Shown: piece by piece, positions 1 through 8,990 of the stretch | Position numbering within the stretch: position 1 is the stretch's first letter | Layout: every line of letters begins with the position of its first letter | From: CAZQQN01 sp964595485 | Lineage (GTDB): Bacteria; Bacteroidota; Bacteroidia; CAILMK01; CAYYUA01 | Length of the DNA stretch: 64,000 nt | Reading direction: 5' to 3' | Assembly (NCBI GenBank): GCA_964595485.1 | Contig: CAZQQN010000005.1 | Coordinates: forward strand, 1-64,000 | Made by a program: the position numbers and the translations under genes | The notes under the pieces: model-generated | Told to the model about the DNA's origin: nothing | Seen by the model: only the letters and a program-made list of their open reading frames with translations | Database searches by the model: none

Positions 1-734
1 CCAGCAGTAAGCAATCTCTTTTCGGGGATTCGGATGAGTTACAGCTTGACCCGCCAAAAGCGCCTGATTGTGAACCTTGGAGCTTAATTGAAAATCTGCG
101 CGGGGAAAAGCAGCTAATTGGTTTCTATGTCTCCGGCCACCCCTTGGATGACTATAAGCTGGAGGTTGAAAAGTTTTGCAAACCCCATGATCAAGAAACC
201 CTGAAAAAGCATTTTGGTAAGGAAATCAGTATTGGGGGGATCATTACGAGTGTAACCGAAAAAACGGATAAGAGGGGGCGTAAATTTGCCTTCTTTACCC
301 TGGAGGGGTATGATGAGAGCCTGGAGATGGTGGTATTTTCGGATATGTACCTGAATCACCAGGCTTTAATCGCGGAAGGCAATGCCGTTTACATCAAAGG
401 CCAGGTAGAAAACAAGTTCAAAAAAGATGATGAGTACACTCTCAAAATTCAGAAGATGCAGTACTTAGGTGATCTCAGGGAACAAATTGCTTCGATCACC
501 CTGAACTTGACCCTTGATCAGATTGATGATAAGCTCATCAGCCAATTAGAAGATTTGGTCCATCAATACCAAGGAAATCAATGTCAATTAAAGCTTAATG
601 TCCTGGATCCAGAAGATAAAATACAGCTTTCCATGCCTTCTATCTCCTATAAAGTGAATCCGGATGATGATTTCATTGAAAGTATCAAGCGACTGGAAGA
701 AGTTCAAGATTTTAGCTTGGCTTTGGCTTCTTAA
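1..734 (+). CDS. dnaE: DNA polymerase III alpha subunit, C-terminal part
   Basis: This is the 3' end of the replicative polymerase catalytic subunit; the gene starts left of the window. The open frame runs from base 3 without a start. Translation from the edge shows the conserved block GFYVSGHPLDDY, which in DnaE lies between the helix-hairpin-helix region and the OB domain. After it comes the OB-fold nucleic-acid-binding domain (GGIITSVTEKTDKRGRKFAF...) and a short tail domain. The polymerase active site is outside the window. The gene ends at a shared bidirectional terminator facing the convergent gene on the minus strand. Identity is firm from the GHPLDDY block and the following OB fold. 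Confidence 0.95.
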   Translation, partial: SSKQSLFGDSDELQLDPPKAPDCEPWSLIENLRGEKQLIGFYVSGHPLDDYKLEVEKFCKPHDQETLKKHFGKEISIGGIITSVTEKTDKRGRKFAFFTLEGYDESLEMVVFSDMYLNHQALIAEGNAVYIKGQVENKFKKDDEYTLKIQKMQYLGDLREQIASITLNLTLDQIDDKLISQLEDLVHQYQGNQCQLKLNVLDPEDKIQLSMPSISYKVNPDDDFIESIKRLEEVQDFSLALAS

Positions 735-740
735 ACAGAA

Positions 741-779
741 AAAAAGCCCGCAAGCTTTTAGGGAAGTAGCGGGCTTTTT
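741..779. terminator. Bidirectional intrinsic terminator
   Basis: An 11-bp stem (AAAAAGCCCGC at 741-751 with GCGGGCTTTTT at 769-779) closes a 17-base loop, with an A tract on the left arm and a T tract on the right. It lies between the convergent dnaE and T9SS cargo gene and can serve both strands. Confidence 0.85.
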
Positions 780-807
780 CAGCGTAAGAAAGTATAGGCC
801 TTAAAAT

Positions 808-3141
808 TTATTTGCTGATTTTTGGCAGCTTAAAAGTCCGCGGTAGACCATCAACTTCAATGACGAGGTTATAAACTCCCTGACTTAATTCACTGCCTCT
901 TTTATAGGTTATTTTGTGCTTACCGGCCCTTTGTCTCTCATTAGCCAAAGTTTGAATTCCCTGACCTTTACTGTTATAAAGTTGTATATTAACATTGGCA
1001 GCTTGATCAAGCGTATACTTAACTTGAAAATCATCCTTAAAAGGTTTTGGGAAAATGTTGAGGTTTTTGAAGCCGTTACTTTGGGATACATTACTACCAT
1101 TGCCACCACCGTCATCATCATCTGAGTTATCAACTGATTGAATGAGGACTGAATCAGTGTAGGAATTAGAACATGTAGCAGAAGGTTTGGTCTTGGTAGT
1201 TAAGGTTACATCATAAACTTTATTGGAATCATAAGTATGGGTAACCGTTGCATCCTCATTTTGTCCTTGTATTGTATCCCCATCACCAAAATCCCAATTG
1301 TAAACTTCATAACCGGTCGAATTAGCAGAGAATGTAATTTCGCCGTTATCGCCACGGTTTTCCGTAAACCGACTAACAGTATTGCTGGGCAATAGACTAA
1401 AATCATCCTTTAAGGAATCCGTACATCCGCTTTGGGTGGTTACATAAAGTTTTAATGGGATTTGTACAATATTGGGTTCATTATCCAATAATGCTTGGAA
1501 GGTATCTTTCTTAAAAGTTTTACCGTTACTACCTACTTCCCACCTATACTTTAAATCGCCATAGGCATTGGTGGCTGTTTTGTCATAAAATGGGACGGAA
1601 TCGCTTTCGCATACTTCTCTGTAAGAAAAATCGGGATTCAAATCAATTCCATAGCAAGGTACGGGCCTGATATCATACCTAAGCATATAACCGGCTGGTG
1701 CGGCACCGGTAAACATGGTATTTTTGAAGTCAGCGCTTGATATTTGTTCATTGCCGACACGGTACAGCCTTGCCGGATTTCCATTATAGCCAAAGATACC
1801 ATGACAGAATAGTTTACCATCATTAACTTCCAATCGCTTAATATTCGCACCTGTGTTTTGCTGAAAGGGGTCGCCATAGGTAGCATACCAATTGCTACTA
1901 CCTGAAGTATCGAATTTACCAATTGTAATTCCCTGGCTAGTAAATGAAAGTGTATCTGGACTATAGCGCCCTCCAACATAAAGATTATCGTCATCAACAT
2001 CTATTTGACTTACCGGGTTATTTTGTCCTGTGCCGATTGTCTTCTCCCAAACAGGCGAACCGTTATCTTTAAATTTAGCAAAATAACCATTGGTACCACC
2101 CCCGTTTAAATCCGTTTCCGCGCCTACATAAATTGAGCCGTTCTCACTGGTTGCCAAATCTGATGTCAAAAAGGGATCAAAATCAAAGTCATTTAGGACT
2201 TCCCACCATTGCCATGCTCCTGCATCATTGACTTGCATGAGAAAGGTTCCATCACTTGATCCGGAATAACTCAATGTTTGGTTCTTATCGGTGATAGGCC
2301 CCTTTAATTCTCCAAAAACGTTAAGTTGGCCTGCAGGGTCGTATGAAATAGCATCGAATCTTACAGCATCGCCATTGCTACTGTAGTAGGTTTGTGTCCA
2401 TTGCGGGTTAAAAGCTTGATCAAGCTTCATCAGGTAGCCAAAACGGGTTTCACTGCCTTGGGGTTGATTGTAGTCACTCTGGTTAATAACCTCGTTACCT
2501 AGCATTACAGAATCGTTAGAATTCTTCGATATCGCATACCCTGACAAATACAATTCTCCTTGCTCGTTGGCAATGATATCAGTAAATTGAAAAGGTCGAT
2601 TACTCAGGTAACTTTTAGCCACCTTCTGCATATTCATGAAATTCCCAAGGGTATCGAACTTGGCAATAAAAAGGTAACGTTGTTCCTGACCTTTGCTAAG
2701 GGATTGGTTGTTAAAAGCAATATCTCCGCTACTTTCACTGGCTATAAAAATATTACCATCGGCATAGGCAGCTCCGGTGAAGTAACCAAAGGCATCAGAT
2801 GAATCTATGTTGTCATTATTAGAGGAGGTCAGCCATTCACCCCTGGCAAATCCATCATTATTGATCCTTCCCACAAACATGTTTAGACTATCATTTCCCC
2901 CGGCATTTCTTTGAATTTTTTCGTTACCAATGGTTATAGTACTATCATAATAGCCCACTACATATTGATTCCCATTCTGATCAAGCGCCATATCTCTTGG
3001 ATCATCACGAGATGCACTTTCTATTTTCTGACCCCAATTAAGCTCCTGGGCGTTAGAAGAATTCATGAAGCTGATGAAAGTACCAGTTAACAGTAGCACA
3101 AAGAACCCTTTAAGTAAAATTGGCTTTCTCATATTAATCAT
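808..3141 (-). CDS. Secreted PKD-domain protein with T9SS type A sorting domain
   Basis: A 777-residue exported protein. It has a signal peptide (hydrophobic core about residues 10-26, cleavage near SNA-QEL). A long region of about residues 35-460 shows repeated strands of the type D..GN.Y..G....T, suggesting a beta-propeller of SBBP or delta-60 kind. A PKD domain lies at about 590-670 (WDFGDGDT...HTYDSNKVYDVTL). The last 85 residues form a type IX secretion C-terminal sorting domain (NLNIFPKPFKDDF...GVYNLVIE). It is therefore inferred to cross the outer membrane by the T9SS and remain on the surface or be released. No catalytic motif is visible and the ligand is unknown. A second ATG at 3132 would give a more typical signal-peptide start (MRKPILLKG). 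Confidence 0.85.
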   Translation of the reverse strand: MINMRKPILLKGFFVLLLTGTFISFMNSSNAQELNWGQKIESASRDDPRDMALDQNGNQYVVGYYDSTITIGNEKIQRNAGGNDSLNMFVGRINNDGFARGEWLTSSNNDNIDSSDAFGYFTGAAYADGNIFIASESSGDIAFNNQSLSKGQEQRYLFIAKFDTLGNFMNMQKVAKSYLSNRPFQFTDIIANEQGELYLSGYAISKNSNDSVMLGNEVINQSDYNQPQGSETRFGYLMKLDQAFNPQWTQTYYSSNGDAVRFDAISYDPAGQLNVFGELKGPITDKNQTLSYSGSSDGTFLMQVNDAGAWQWWEVLNDFDFDPFLTSDLATSENGSIYVGAETDLNGGGTNGYFAKFKDNGSPVWEKTIGTGQNNPVSQIDVDDDNLYVGGRYSPDTLSFTSQGITIGKFDTSGSSNWYATYGDPFQQNTGANIKRLEVNDGKLFCHGIFGYNGNPARLYRVGNEQISSADFKNTMFTGAAPAGYMLRYDIRPVPCYGIDLNPDFSYREVCESDSVPFYDKTATNAYGDLKYRWEVGSNGKTFKKDTFQALLDNEPNIVQIPLKLYVTTQSGCTDSLKDDFSLLPSNTVSRFTENRGDNGEITFSANSTGYEVYNWDFGDGDTIQGQNEDATVTHTYDSNKVYDVTLTTKTKPSATCSNSYTDSVLIQSVDNSDDDDGGGNGSNVSQSNGFKNLNIFPKPFKDDFQVKYTLDQAANVNIQLYNSKGQGIQTLANERQRAGKHKITYKRGSELSQGVYNLVIEVDGLPRTFKLPKISK

Positions 3142-3419
3142 TTTTGATTTTTAAGGTTACCTTGATTTCATTATACCACTAAGGTACAATAAAGTAACCG
3201 ATTATAATAGGATTTTTCAAAGGATTTTAAGGCAGTAAAATCTTGAGTAAGCTTCTATTTTTCTGAAATCGTTCTTAGGTTACTCCCCAGAAATTAGTGA
3301 TAGCAGGGTTATAATCATTGAAGATGTTAGATTAAAAAGGTAAGTTTGCTTAGCGGATGCTAATTGCAAGGTTTTTAAAGGATAAAACCGCTAATTGTCA
3401 GGTATCATTGAATCAGTTT

Positions 3420-3818
3420 TTAGTGGTTCCTCCACCGATATAGTAAAAAACCTGCTAGGCCGCTAAGGAAAGCCACACTTCCTATAAGCCAATAGTTAGC
3501 ATTTTCTCCTCCTGATTGGCTTTTGGTTGTAAATTTATGGCCGGCTAAAACTTTTATGGAATCGATAACGTAGCCACTTTGCCTAATTTCTAAAATTTTA
3601 AAGTAATTAAAATCATTTTGCGGCGTGGTTTTGTCAATTTTTATACGGGGTAATTTTCTGCCTGAATTTTTGACGAATACGCTTAAATCGTCTGTTTCTC
3701 TATTAACCATTAACTCAGCACCTTTGTAAAGGTCATTATTTTCATTTCTCTCACCTGATAATCGCCAGACCCGTTCAATAAATGTGTCATCATTACCGGT
3801 ACCATTCGCAGAATTCAT
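3420..3818 (-). CDS. Small tail-anchored membrane protein, unknown function
   Basis: A 132-residue protein not recognised as any family. The N-terminal part is polar (MNSANGTGNDD...ERVWRLSGERNENND) and has no signal peptide. A short Gly/Asn/Ser-rich linker leads to one hydrophobic helix close to the C-terminus (YWLIGSVAFLSGLAGFLLY), followed by RWRNH. The positive C-terminal end suggests the tail faces the cytoplasm, but without an export signal the topology is uncertain. It stands alone between the T9SS cargo gene and nhaA on the same strand. It may be the remnant of a longer secreted protein that has lost its signal peptide, because the middle part reads like a beta-rich domain. Confidence 0.5.
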   Translation of the reverse strand: MNSANGTGNDDTFIERVWRLSGERNENNDLYKGAELMVNRETDDLSVFVKNSGRKLPRIKIDKTTPQNDFNYFKILEIRQSGYVIDSIKVLAGHKFTTKSQSGGENANYWLIGSVAFLSGLAGFLLYRWRNH

Positions 3819-3875
3819 AAGCTTAAGATTTACCTACAAATTAATCATTTCTTTGGATTTAGGCAAATTAGCTAG

Positions 3876-5267
3876 CTAGCTTCTACGGATCGTTTCCTCG
3901 ATGCTGGATGCAGGTTGTTGAATCGGTTCTTTAGCGGCCCACCTTACAGTAAAGTAACCGGTAATCCCTGCGATTAAAGAGGCGAATAGAATACCCATTT
4001 TAGCAAGGTCCTGCAATGCAGCATCTTCAAAGGCCAATGCCGTAATGAATAGTGACATGGTAAAGCCAATGCCAGCTAAAAATCCAGCTCCAATCACCTG
4101 GAACCAATTGGAACCAGTGGGTAATTGTGCCAGTCCAACTCTCTCTGATATCCAGCTAAATAAGGTTATACCGCCTACTTTACCTAAAACCAAGCCCAGA
4201 AAAACACCAATGCTCACCGGATGACTAAGTAAGCTGTTCATGGCTTCAGGGGTAAAAACCACACCAGCATTAGCAAAGGCAAAGAGTGGCATTATTCCGT
4301 ACATCACCCAAGGATGTAAACCATGTTCTAATTTCTGCAATGGAGGTTCCACATCACTTACCGATTCTTCAACTTCTTCCAGTACGCTTAGTTGTTGACT
4401 GGAAAGTGCATGCTTAGCTGAGCCTTTTAATTCCGAAAACCGCTGAACAAGGTTTTGAAGGCTATCCTTGAATTGGTGCTTATCTATTCTCATATTGGCT
4501 GGAATGGCAAAGGCACCCAATACTCCGGCAACAGTTGCGTGAACACCGGAAAGCAGAAATGCCAGCCAAAGCCCACCAATACCTAATACCGCATAAAAAC
4601 CTGTATTTCTTATTCCTGTTAGGTTCCCGGCATACATAACTCCAAAGATAACAAGCCCTATTAACAAGTTAATAATCGAAATATCAGATGAATAAAATAA
4701 GGCAATAACCAGTACAGCCCCCAGGTCATCAACAATAGCAAGGGCTGTAAGGAATACTTTTAAGGCTATAGGGGCCTTACTACCAAGTAATGCCAGGATA
4801 CCAATCACAAATGCAATATCAGTAGCCATAGGGATCCCCCAACCATCAATTGATGAATCTCCCAGGTTAAAAACAGCATAGATTAAAGCAGGCACTACCA
4901 TACCTCCAATGGCAGCAGCTATGGGCATAGCTGATTTCCGTGGCGTTGATAATTCCCCCATTAGGACTTCCCGCTTAATTTCAAGTCCCACTACAAAGAA
5001 AAACATGGCCATTAAGCCATCATTGATCCAATGGTGGAGGTTTTTATCAATTTCAAAACCGCCAAGGTTAATACTCAGGTAAGTTTTATCCCAAAATTTA
5101 AAATAATACTCGCCAAGTGGAGAATTTGCCCAGATTAGAGCAATTGCTGCCGCTACAATCAGTAATATTCCCCCAAGGGCTTCAGTTTTAAAAAATTGAC
5201 CAAAAGCATTAAGGATTTTTTGGATTGGGCTAGGTGCATTGCCAGATTGGTTCGAGTCTTGTGCCAT
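3876..5267 (-). CDS. nhaA: Na+/H+ antiporter NhaA
   Basis: A 463-residue inner-membrane Na+/H+ antiporter that exports Na+ in exchange for protons. Visible family marks are the NhaA opening (FFKTEALGGILLIVAAAIALIWANS), MATDIAFVIG with Asp150, and the paired aspartates Asp180-Asp181 in AIVDDLGAVLVIALFY, which correspond to the ion-binding pair of the family. About 12 hydrophobic segments are present. A charged loop of about 55 residues near residues 260-320 makes the protein longer than the E. coli enzyme, as in many Bacteroidota forms. The start at MAQDSN is supported by the usual distance to TM1. A perfect 7-bp dyad lies about 60 bp upstream and could be an operator. Confidence 0.96.
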   Translation of the reverse strand: MAQDSNQSGNAPSPIQKILNAFGQFFKTEALGGILLIVAAAIALIWANSPLGEYYFKFWDKTYLSINLGGFEIDKNLHHWINDGLMAMFFFVVGLEIKREVLMGELSTPRKSAMPIAAAIGGMVVPALIYAVFNLGDSSIDGWGIPMATDIAFVIGILALLGSKAPIALKVFLTALAIVDDLGAVLVIALFYSSDISIINLLIGLVIFGVMYAGNLTGIRNTGFYAVLGIGGLWLAFLLSGVHATVAGVLGAFAIPANMRIDKHQFKDSLQNLVQRFSELKGSAKHALSSQQLSVLEEVEESVSDVEPPLQKLEHGLHPWVMYGIMPLFAFANAGVVFTPEAMNSLLSHPVSIGVFLGLVLGKVGGITLFSWISERVGLAQLPTGSNWFQVIGAGFLAGIGFTMSLFITALAFEDAALQDLAKMGILFASLIAGITGYFTVRWAAKEPIQQPASSIEETIRRS

Positions 5268-5856
5268 AGGGTAAGGATCCAGATTCTTTTTTAATCTCGA
5301 TTTTTACAACAAATATTCCTTATTGTTTAGTGTACTAAACCTTCAATAAACAGCAAATTTACTGCGGCCTGTGAAATTTTGGATAATCACATTGGTAATA
5401 ATCATAGGCATTTAAGCTTCGGAAATTTTTAACAATTATGGCTTTACCACGAATTTAGCGGTAGACAAAACCTAAGCCTTCTATAAAGGCGTTTAGGAAA
5501 TTGTACTAGCCCTAAATCCCGATTTTATGCGGGCTTTGTGTGTCCCTTTCTTTCTAAAAGAAAGATACCAAAGAAATCAGGGCAGCGAAAAAAATCTCCA
5601 ATGCCCGACCTGAACCGTCAGCGATTCATTCCACAAAAAATGTGGTAGAACCTCAAGTATTAATACACGATTCTAAATTGAGAATAGGTTTGGGACAAAT
5701 CTCACCAAATGATTAAAGCTTAGGTATCTCCCATAATTTGGATAGAAAAGGATTTGAAAAAGAAAAAGCTTTCTACTTTTTATTTTAATTGGTACCCATT
5801 TTATACAACCTTTCACCGCATCAATGCATCTTCCTAATAACTTAAAGGAATAAATT
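5268..5856. other. 589-bp gene-free interval upstream of nhaA and the PrcB-like gene
   Basis: No coding frame is credible here. It contains the nhaA upstream dyad (5325-5340), a pyrimidine/purine hairpin TCTTTCT-AAA-AGAAAGA at 5549-5565 and a second hairpin CCACA-AAAAA-TGTGG at 5631-5645. The segment of about 5530-5650 is more GC-rich than its surroundings and looks like a degraded dispersed repeat rather than a gene. Confidence 0.5.
5325..5340. promoter_or_regulatory. Perfect dyad upstream of nhaA (candidate operator)
   Basis: GTTTAGT and ACTAAAC are separated by two bases and end 58 bp before the nhaA start codon. The arms are AT-rich and there is no T tract suited to termination, so a repressor or activator site is more likely than a terminator. 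No regulator gene is adjacent. Confidence 0.3.
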
Positions 5857-6801
5857 ATGGACACGATTAAATATACTTTTTGCTTTCTTTTCTGTGTTTT
5901 ACTTTTATTTGCTGGGTGTAATAAGGTTAGTAAGCTTATGCCTGGTGATTCCGATAAAAAAGAAGTTAAAGAATCGGATGATGCAAAGCAAGAAGCTTGT
6001 AAAGGCAAAGAAATTCCGCAATCAACCTTGGTGAAAGGTCAGGCTGGGGATATTCACAAAAAAAAGCGATTGGTTATTAGCAATAAGGCGGATTGGGAAA
6101 CCCTCTGGCATAAATTGCAAGAAAAGGATAGGACCATACCAAGGGTTGATTTTTCTCAATCCTTGGTTTTAGCAGTTTTTCAGGGTAAAAAACCCAATGG
6201 TGGGCACTTAGTTAGTATTGACCATGTTTGCCGGGATGACCAAAACATTGCGGTAACTGTCCTGAATAAAAAACCAAAAGAGGAATGTCTTGTCTCAAGT
6301 GCTTTAACTTACCCTTTCCATGTTGTAAAAATTAGTAAAGCAACGTTTAATGATGTTTCATTCAATGAAAAGGAAATTGAAACATGTTCTGAGGAAATGA
6401 ATCAAAAAAAACGTTGTCAGGATTTAATACAAACTACACCCTTTCAAAAAGGAGCTTATTCGGGTATTGATGCGGAAAAAGAGATGGTCATTCGGAATGA
6501 GAGGGATTGGCTAAAGCTTTCGGATAAAATGAAAGGTGAAAAGTTACCAAGCATTAACTTTCAGAAAAAAATGATAATAGCCGTTTTTCAGGGTCAAAAA
6601 CCGACTGGTGGGTACTCAATTTACGTGGATGAAGTTTGTAGAAAAAAGAATGGTATAGAAGTAAACGTTCATAAAGAAAAACCGGGGAGTAACTGTAAGG
6701 TTACCCAGGCTGTAACCAGTCCTTATGAGCTGGTTATACTACCTAAGTTTCAAGGTGATTTAAGTTTCAATTCTGTCACCAAAGCTAAGGAATGCGAATA
6801 G
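5857..6801 (+). CDS. Lipoprotein with two PrcB C-terminal-like domains
   Basis: A 314-residue lipoprotein. The signal peptide ends in a lipobox (LLLFAGC, Cys near residue 21), so it is inferred to be anchored to a membrane on the periplasmic or outer face. Two homologous domains follow, about residues 68-170 and 200-305. Each has the pattern W..L...+.......V(N)F....V(I)AVFQG.KP.GG(H/Y)...(V/I)D.VC, then a C-terminal ...C.V..A.T.P(Y/F)..V..., matching the PrcB C-terminal family first seen in the Treponema dentilisin protease complex. Each repeat holds two cysteines, which could form disulfides. The start is preceded by AAGGAATAA. The gene is isolated, so its partner is unknown. Confidence 0.7.
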   Translation: MDTIKYTFCFLFCVLLLFAGCNKVSKLMPGDSDKKEVKESDDAKQEACKGKEIPQSTLVKGQAGDIHKKKRLVISNKADWETLWHKLQEKDRTIPRVDFSQSLVLAVFQGKKPNGGHLVSIDHVCRDDQNIAVTVLNKKPKEECLVSSALTYPFHVVKISKATFNDVSFNEKEIETCSEEMNQKKRCQDLIQTTPFQKGAYSGIDAEKEMVIRNERDWLKLSDKMKGEKLPSINFQKKMIIAVFQGQKPTGGYSIYVDEVCRKKNGIEVNVHKEKPGSNCKVTQAVTSPYELVILPKFQGDLSFNSVTKAKECE

Positions 6802-7133
6802 GTATAATTCAACGGAGCATAAGCTCATATCTATTCAGGGGTATCCCAACTTAGTTTGTCCCTTTTTTACACTTCCGGGGTCAAAAAACCTGACTTAAGC
6901 ACTTTAGATTAATTTTGCCTTTGTTAATTATTTAAGAATTGAGGAAATCTGCGGCGGTTTGACATTGCTAAATGGACCCTAATTCTTCCTTTTCTTACCC
7001 ATTCAAATATCAAACTTTGAATGCAACTTTTGCTAATTTTTGTTCAGGATAAGTAGCAATGGAATTTTTTTTGCCAATGGGTTCTTCAATTCATTGGTCA
7101 TTACTGAAAAGATTGGCTGGAAAAATCATTCTC

Positions 7134-8165
7134 ATGAAAACAAAGGAAATACCTTCTTACAACTATCCTGTGAGGAAACTTAATTTCAAAGGTGATCCAA
7201 GAAGAATCGGTGTTGAACTTGAATTTACCGGCCTTGAATTGGACGATATTGCAGGTATTCTAAAGCGTGACCTTGGCGGTACCCTGGAAAAGATCAATCC
7301 TTACCATTATTACCTGAATGAAACAAGTTTGGGTAGCAGTTTTAGTATGGAAATCGATGCCATGTTACTAAAAGAAATGGTAATACAGGGCTATCTGGAA
7401 AACCTTGGTATTACTCACCAGGAAGACTTTAAATTCCGGGAAGCAATTGACAAACTTTTAAAAGAAGTCGCAGAGTCAGTTGTCCCTTATGAGGTCAGTT
7501 CACCGCCAGTTTTAATTGAAAACCTTCCTGATATTGAAGCCATTAAAAATCATCTAAGAGAAGCAGGTGCTAAGGGCACGGAGGATTCTTGGTTTTATGC
7601 ATTTGGCTTGCAGCTTAATCCGGATGTTCCTTCATTAGAAATCAAGGAAATTTTGGATTACTTAAGGGCTTTTCTGATTTTCTATCATTGGCTCAAACAG
7701 CGCCTGGAAATTGACTTTACCCGTCAAATCACGCCTTATGTTAACGCTTTTTCTAAAAAATATAACCGGAAGGTTCTGGATCCGGAATATAAACCGACTC
7801 AGGCTGAATTCATTGATGACTATCTTTATTACAACGCTACCCGTAACCGGGCATTGGATTTACTACCTTTATTAGCTTATTTGGATCGAGAGCGGGTTCA
7901 GAAAGCAATGGATGATAGCCTGGTGAAAGCACGCCCTACTTTCCATTACCGTTTACCCAACAGTAAGGTTAGCCTTGAATCCTGGAGTATAATAGAGGAG
8001 TGGAATAAGTGGGTTCTGGTTGAGCGCCTTGCAGAAAATAAAGAAGCCATTCAGGACCTTGGAAAAGCTTACCTGGAATACCTGAACGATCCTTTCTCTT
8101 ACAAGCAGGACTGGTTACTAAAAATTGACAAATGGGTTCAGGATATCAGCGAAAACCAATCATAG
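7134..8165 (+). CDS. Putative amidoligase (Amidoligase_2 family)
   Basis: About 343 residues. The N-terminal motif RRIGVELEFTG is the hallmark of the Amidoligase_2 family (glutamine-synthetase/GCS fold), in which the ELE acidic residues bind Mg-ATP. These enzymes are predicted to join a carboxylate to an amine with ATP; the substrate is unknown. Further family-like features are the SLEIKEILDYLRAFLIFYHWL helix and the NATRNRALDLLPLLAY block, the latter carrying an RNRALD segment. An upstream in-frame ATG at 7059 would add 25 residues (MEFFLPMGSS...), but ATG 7134 places the conserved motif at the usual distance from the N-terminus and is preferred. The next gene overlaps its 3' end by 34 bp, so the two are translationally coupled. 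Confidence 0.75.
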   Translation: MKTKEIPSYNYPVRKLNFKGDPRRIGVELEFTGLELDDIAGILKRDLGGTLEKINPYHYYLNETSLGSSFSMEIDAMLLKEMVIQGYLENLGITHQEDFKFREAIDKLLKEVAESVVPYEVSSPPVLIENLPDIEAIKNHLREAGAKGTEDSWFYAFGLQLNPDVPSLEIKEILDYLRAFLIFYHWLKQRLEIDFTRQITPYVNAFSKKYNRKVLDPEYKPTQAEFIDDYLYYNATRNRALDLLPLLAYLDRERVQKAMDDSLVKARPTFHYRLPNSKVSLESWSIIEEWNKWVLVERLAENKEAIQDLGKAYLEYLNDPFSYKQDWLLKIDKWVQDISENQS

Positions 8166-8905
8166 GTATTACTGGCCCAGGGAAAAGGGGTAGGGGTAAT
8201 TGGTTATTTTTCAAATGGCTTCTTAAATGGCTTGGAGCTAACCCTATTCCTATTTTTCCGGGTAAAGACATATCAATTGCGGAACTGGATGGTCTGATCA
8301 TTAGCGGTGGTGCTGATATTAACCCGGAAAGGTATGGGCGTGATATGAAAAGCCTTTCCTTAACGAAGCAAAACAAAAAAAATTTCCTGCGGATATTGTT
8401 TCATCCGTTTTTACAACTCTATAAAGAAACTTTCGGGATTGGATCAAGTGCTATCAACCTTGAACGGGATGAAATGGAGATCAGGTTATTAGGTGAAGCT
8501 GAAGAAGCAAATAAGCCTGTTTTAGGTATTTGCAGAGGGATGCAATTGATGAACGTTTACTGGGGAGGGACTTTATACCATGACATTAATTCACTTGGCT
8601 ATGAAATCCGTTACAAAAAATCTGTTTTTCCCAGAAAGCAAATTGATATCCTGAAAAGCTCTCTTATTTACAGTATTCTGGAGCAGAAAAACTGCCGGAT
8701 CAATAGTTTACACAACCAGGGCGTTGATCAACTGGGATTAGAAATCCGAATCATTGCAGAAGATGAAAACGGTTTGGCACAGGCGTTAGAAAAAGTTGGT
8801 GGCTTTTTTTACCTGGGTGTTCAATGGCATCCGGAATACCTGCCGTACCTTAAAAATCAACGTAAAATCTTCCGGGCTTTTATGGATGAGGCTATGAAAA
8901 GCTGA
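8132..8905 (+). CDS. Class I glutamine amidotransferase, PuuD/peptidase C26-like
   Basis: A 257-residue gamma-glutamyl hydrolase-type protein. Motifs run KPIIGITGP near the start, GLIISGGADINPERYG (54-69), the nucleophile elbow LGICRGMQL with Cys134, SLHNQGVD (192-199), and VQWHPEY with His233 and Glu235, so a complete Cys-His-Glu triad is present. Between NPERYG and DEMEIRLL there is a stretch of about 40 residues rich in Lys and Phe. Family members hydrolyse gamma-glutamyl amides. Overlap with the amidoligase suggests a joint system in which one enzyme makes and the other cleaves or transfers an amide or gamma-glutamyl bond. That pairing is inference from context; the fold and triad are seen. 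Confidence 0.85.
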   Translation: MGSGYQRKPIIGITGPGKRGRGNWLFFKWLLKWLGANPIPIFPGKDISIAELDGLIISGGADINPERYGRDMKSLSLTKQNKKNFLRILFHPFLQLYKETFGIGSSAINLERDEMEIRLLGEAEEANKPVLGICRGMQLMNVYWGGTLYHDINSLGYEIRYKKSVFPRKQIDILKSSLIYSILEQKNCRINSLHNQGVDQLGLEIRIIAEDENGLAQALEKVGGFFYLGVQWHPEYLPYLKNQRKIFRAFMDEAMKS

Positions 8906-8990
8906 AACCTAAAGTATAACAGCCATTGCCAATAGCAGCCAATTTAAATAGAATAGTGGTAAAAAATCTTTCAAAGTGGTTTTCAACTCA

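Noticed and set aside
4321..4500. Charged insertion in NhaA as a possible fused regulatory domain
   Set aside because: A loop of this length between transmembrane halves is usual in the longer Bacteroidota NhaA proteins and shows no domain motif.
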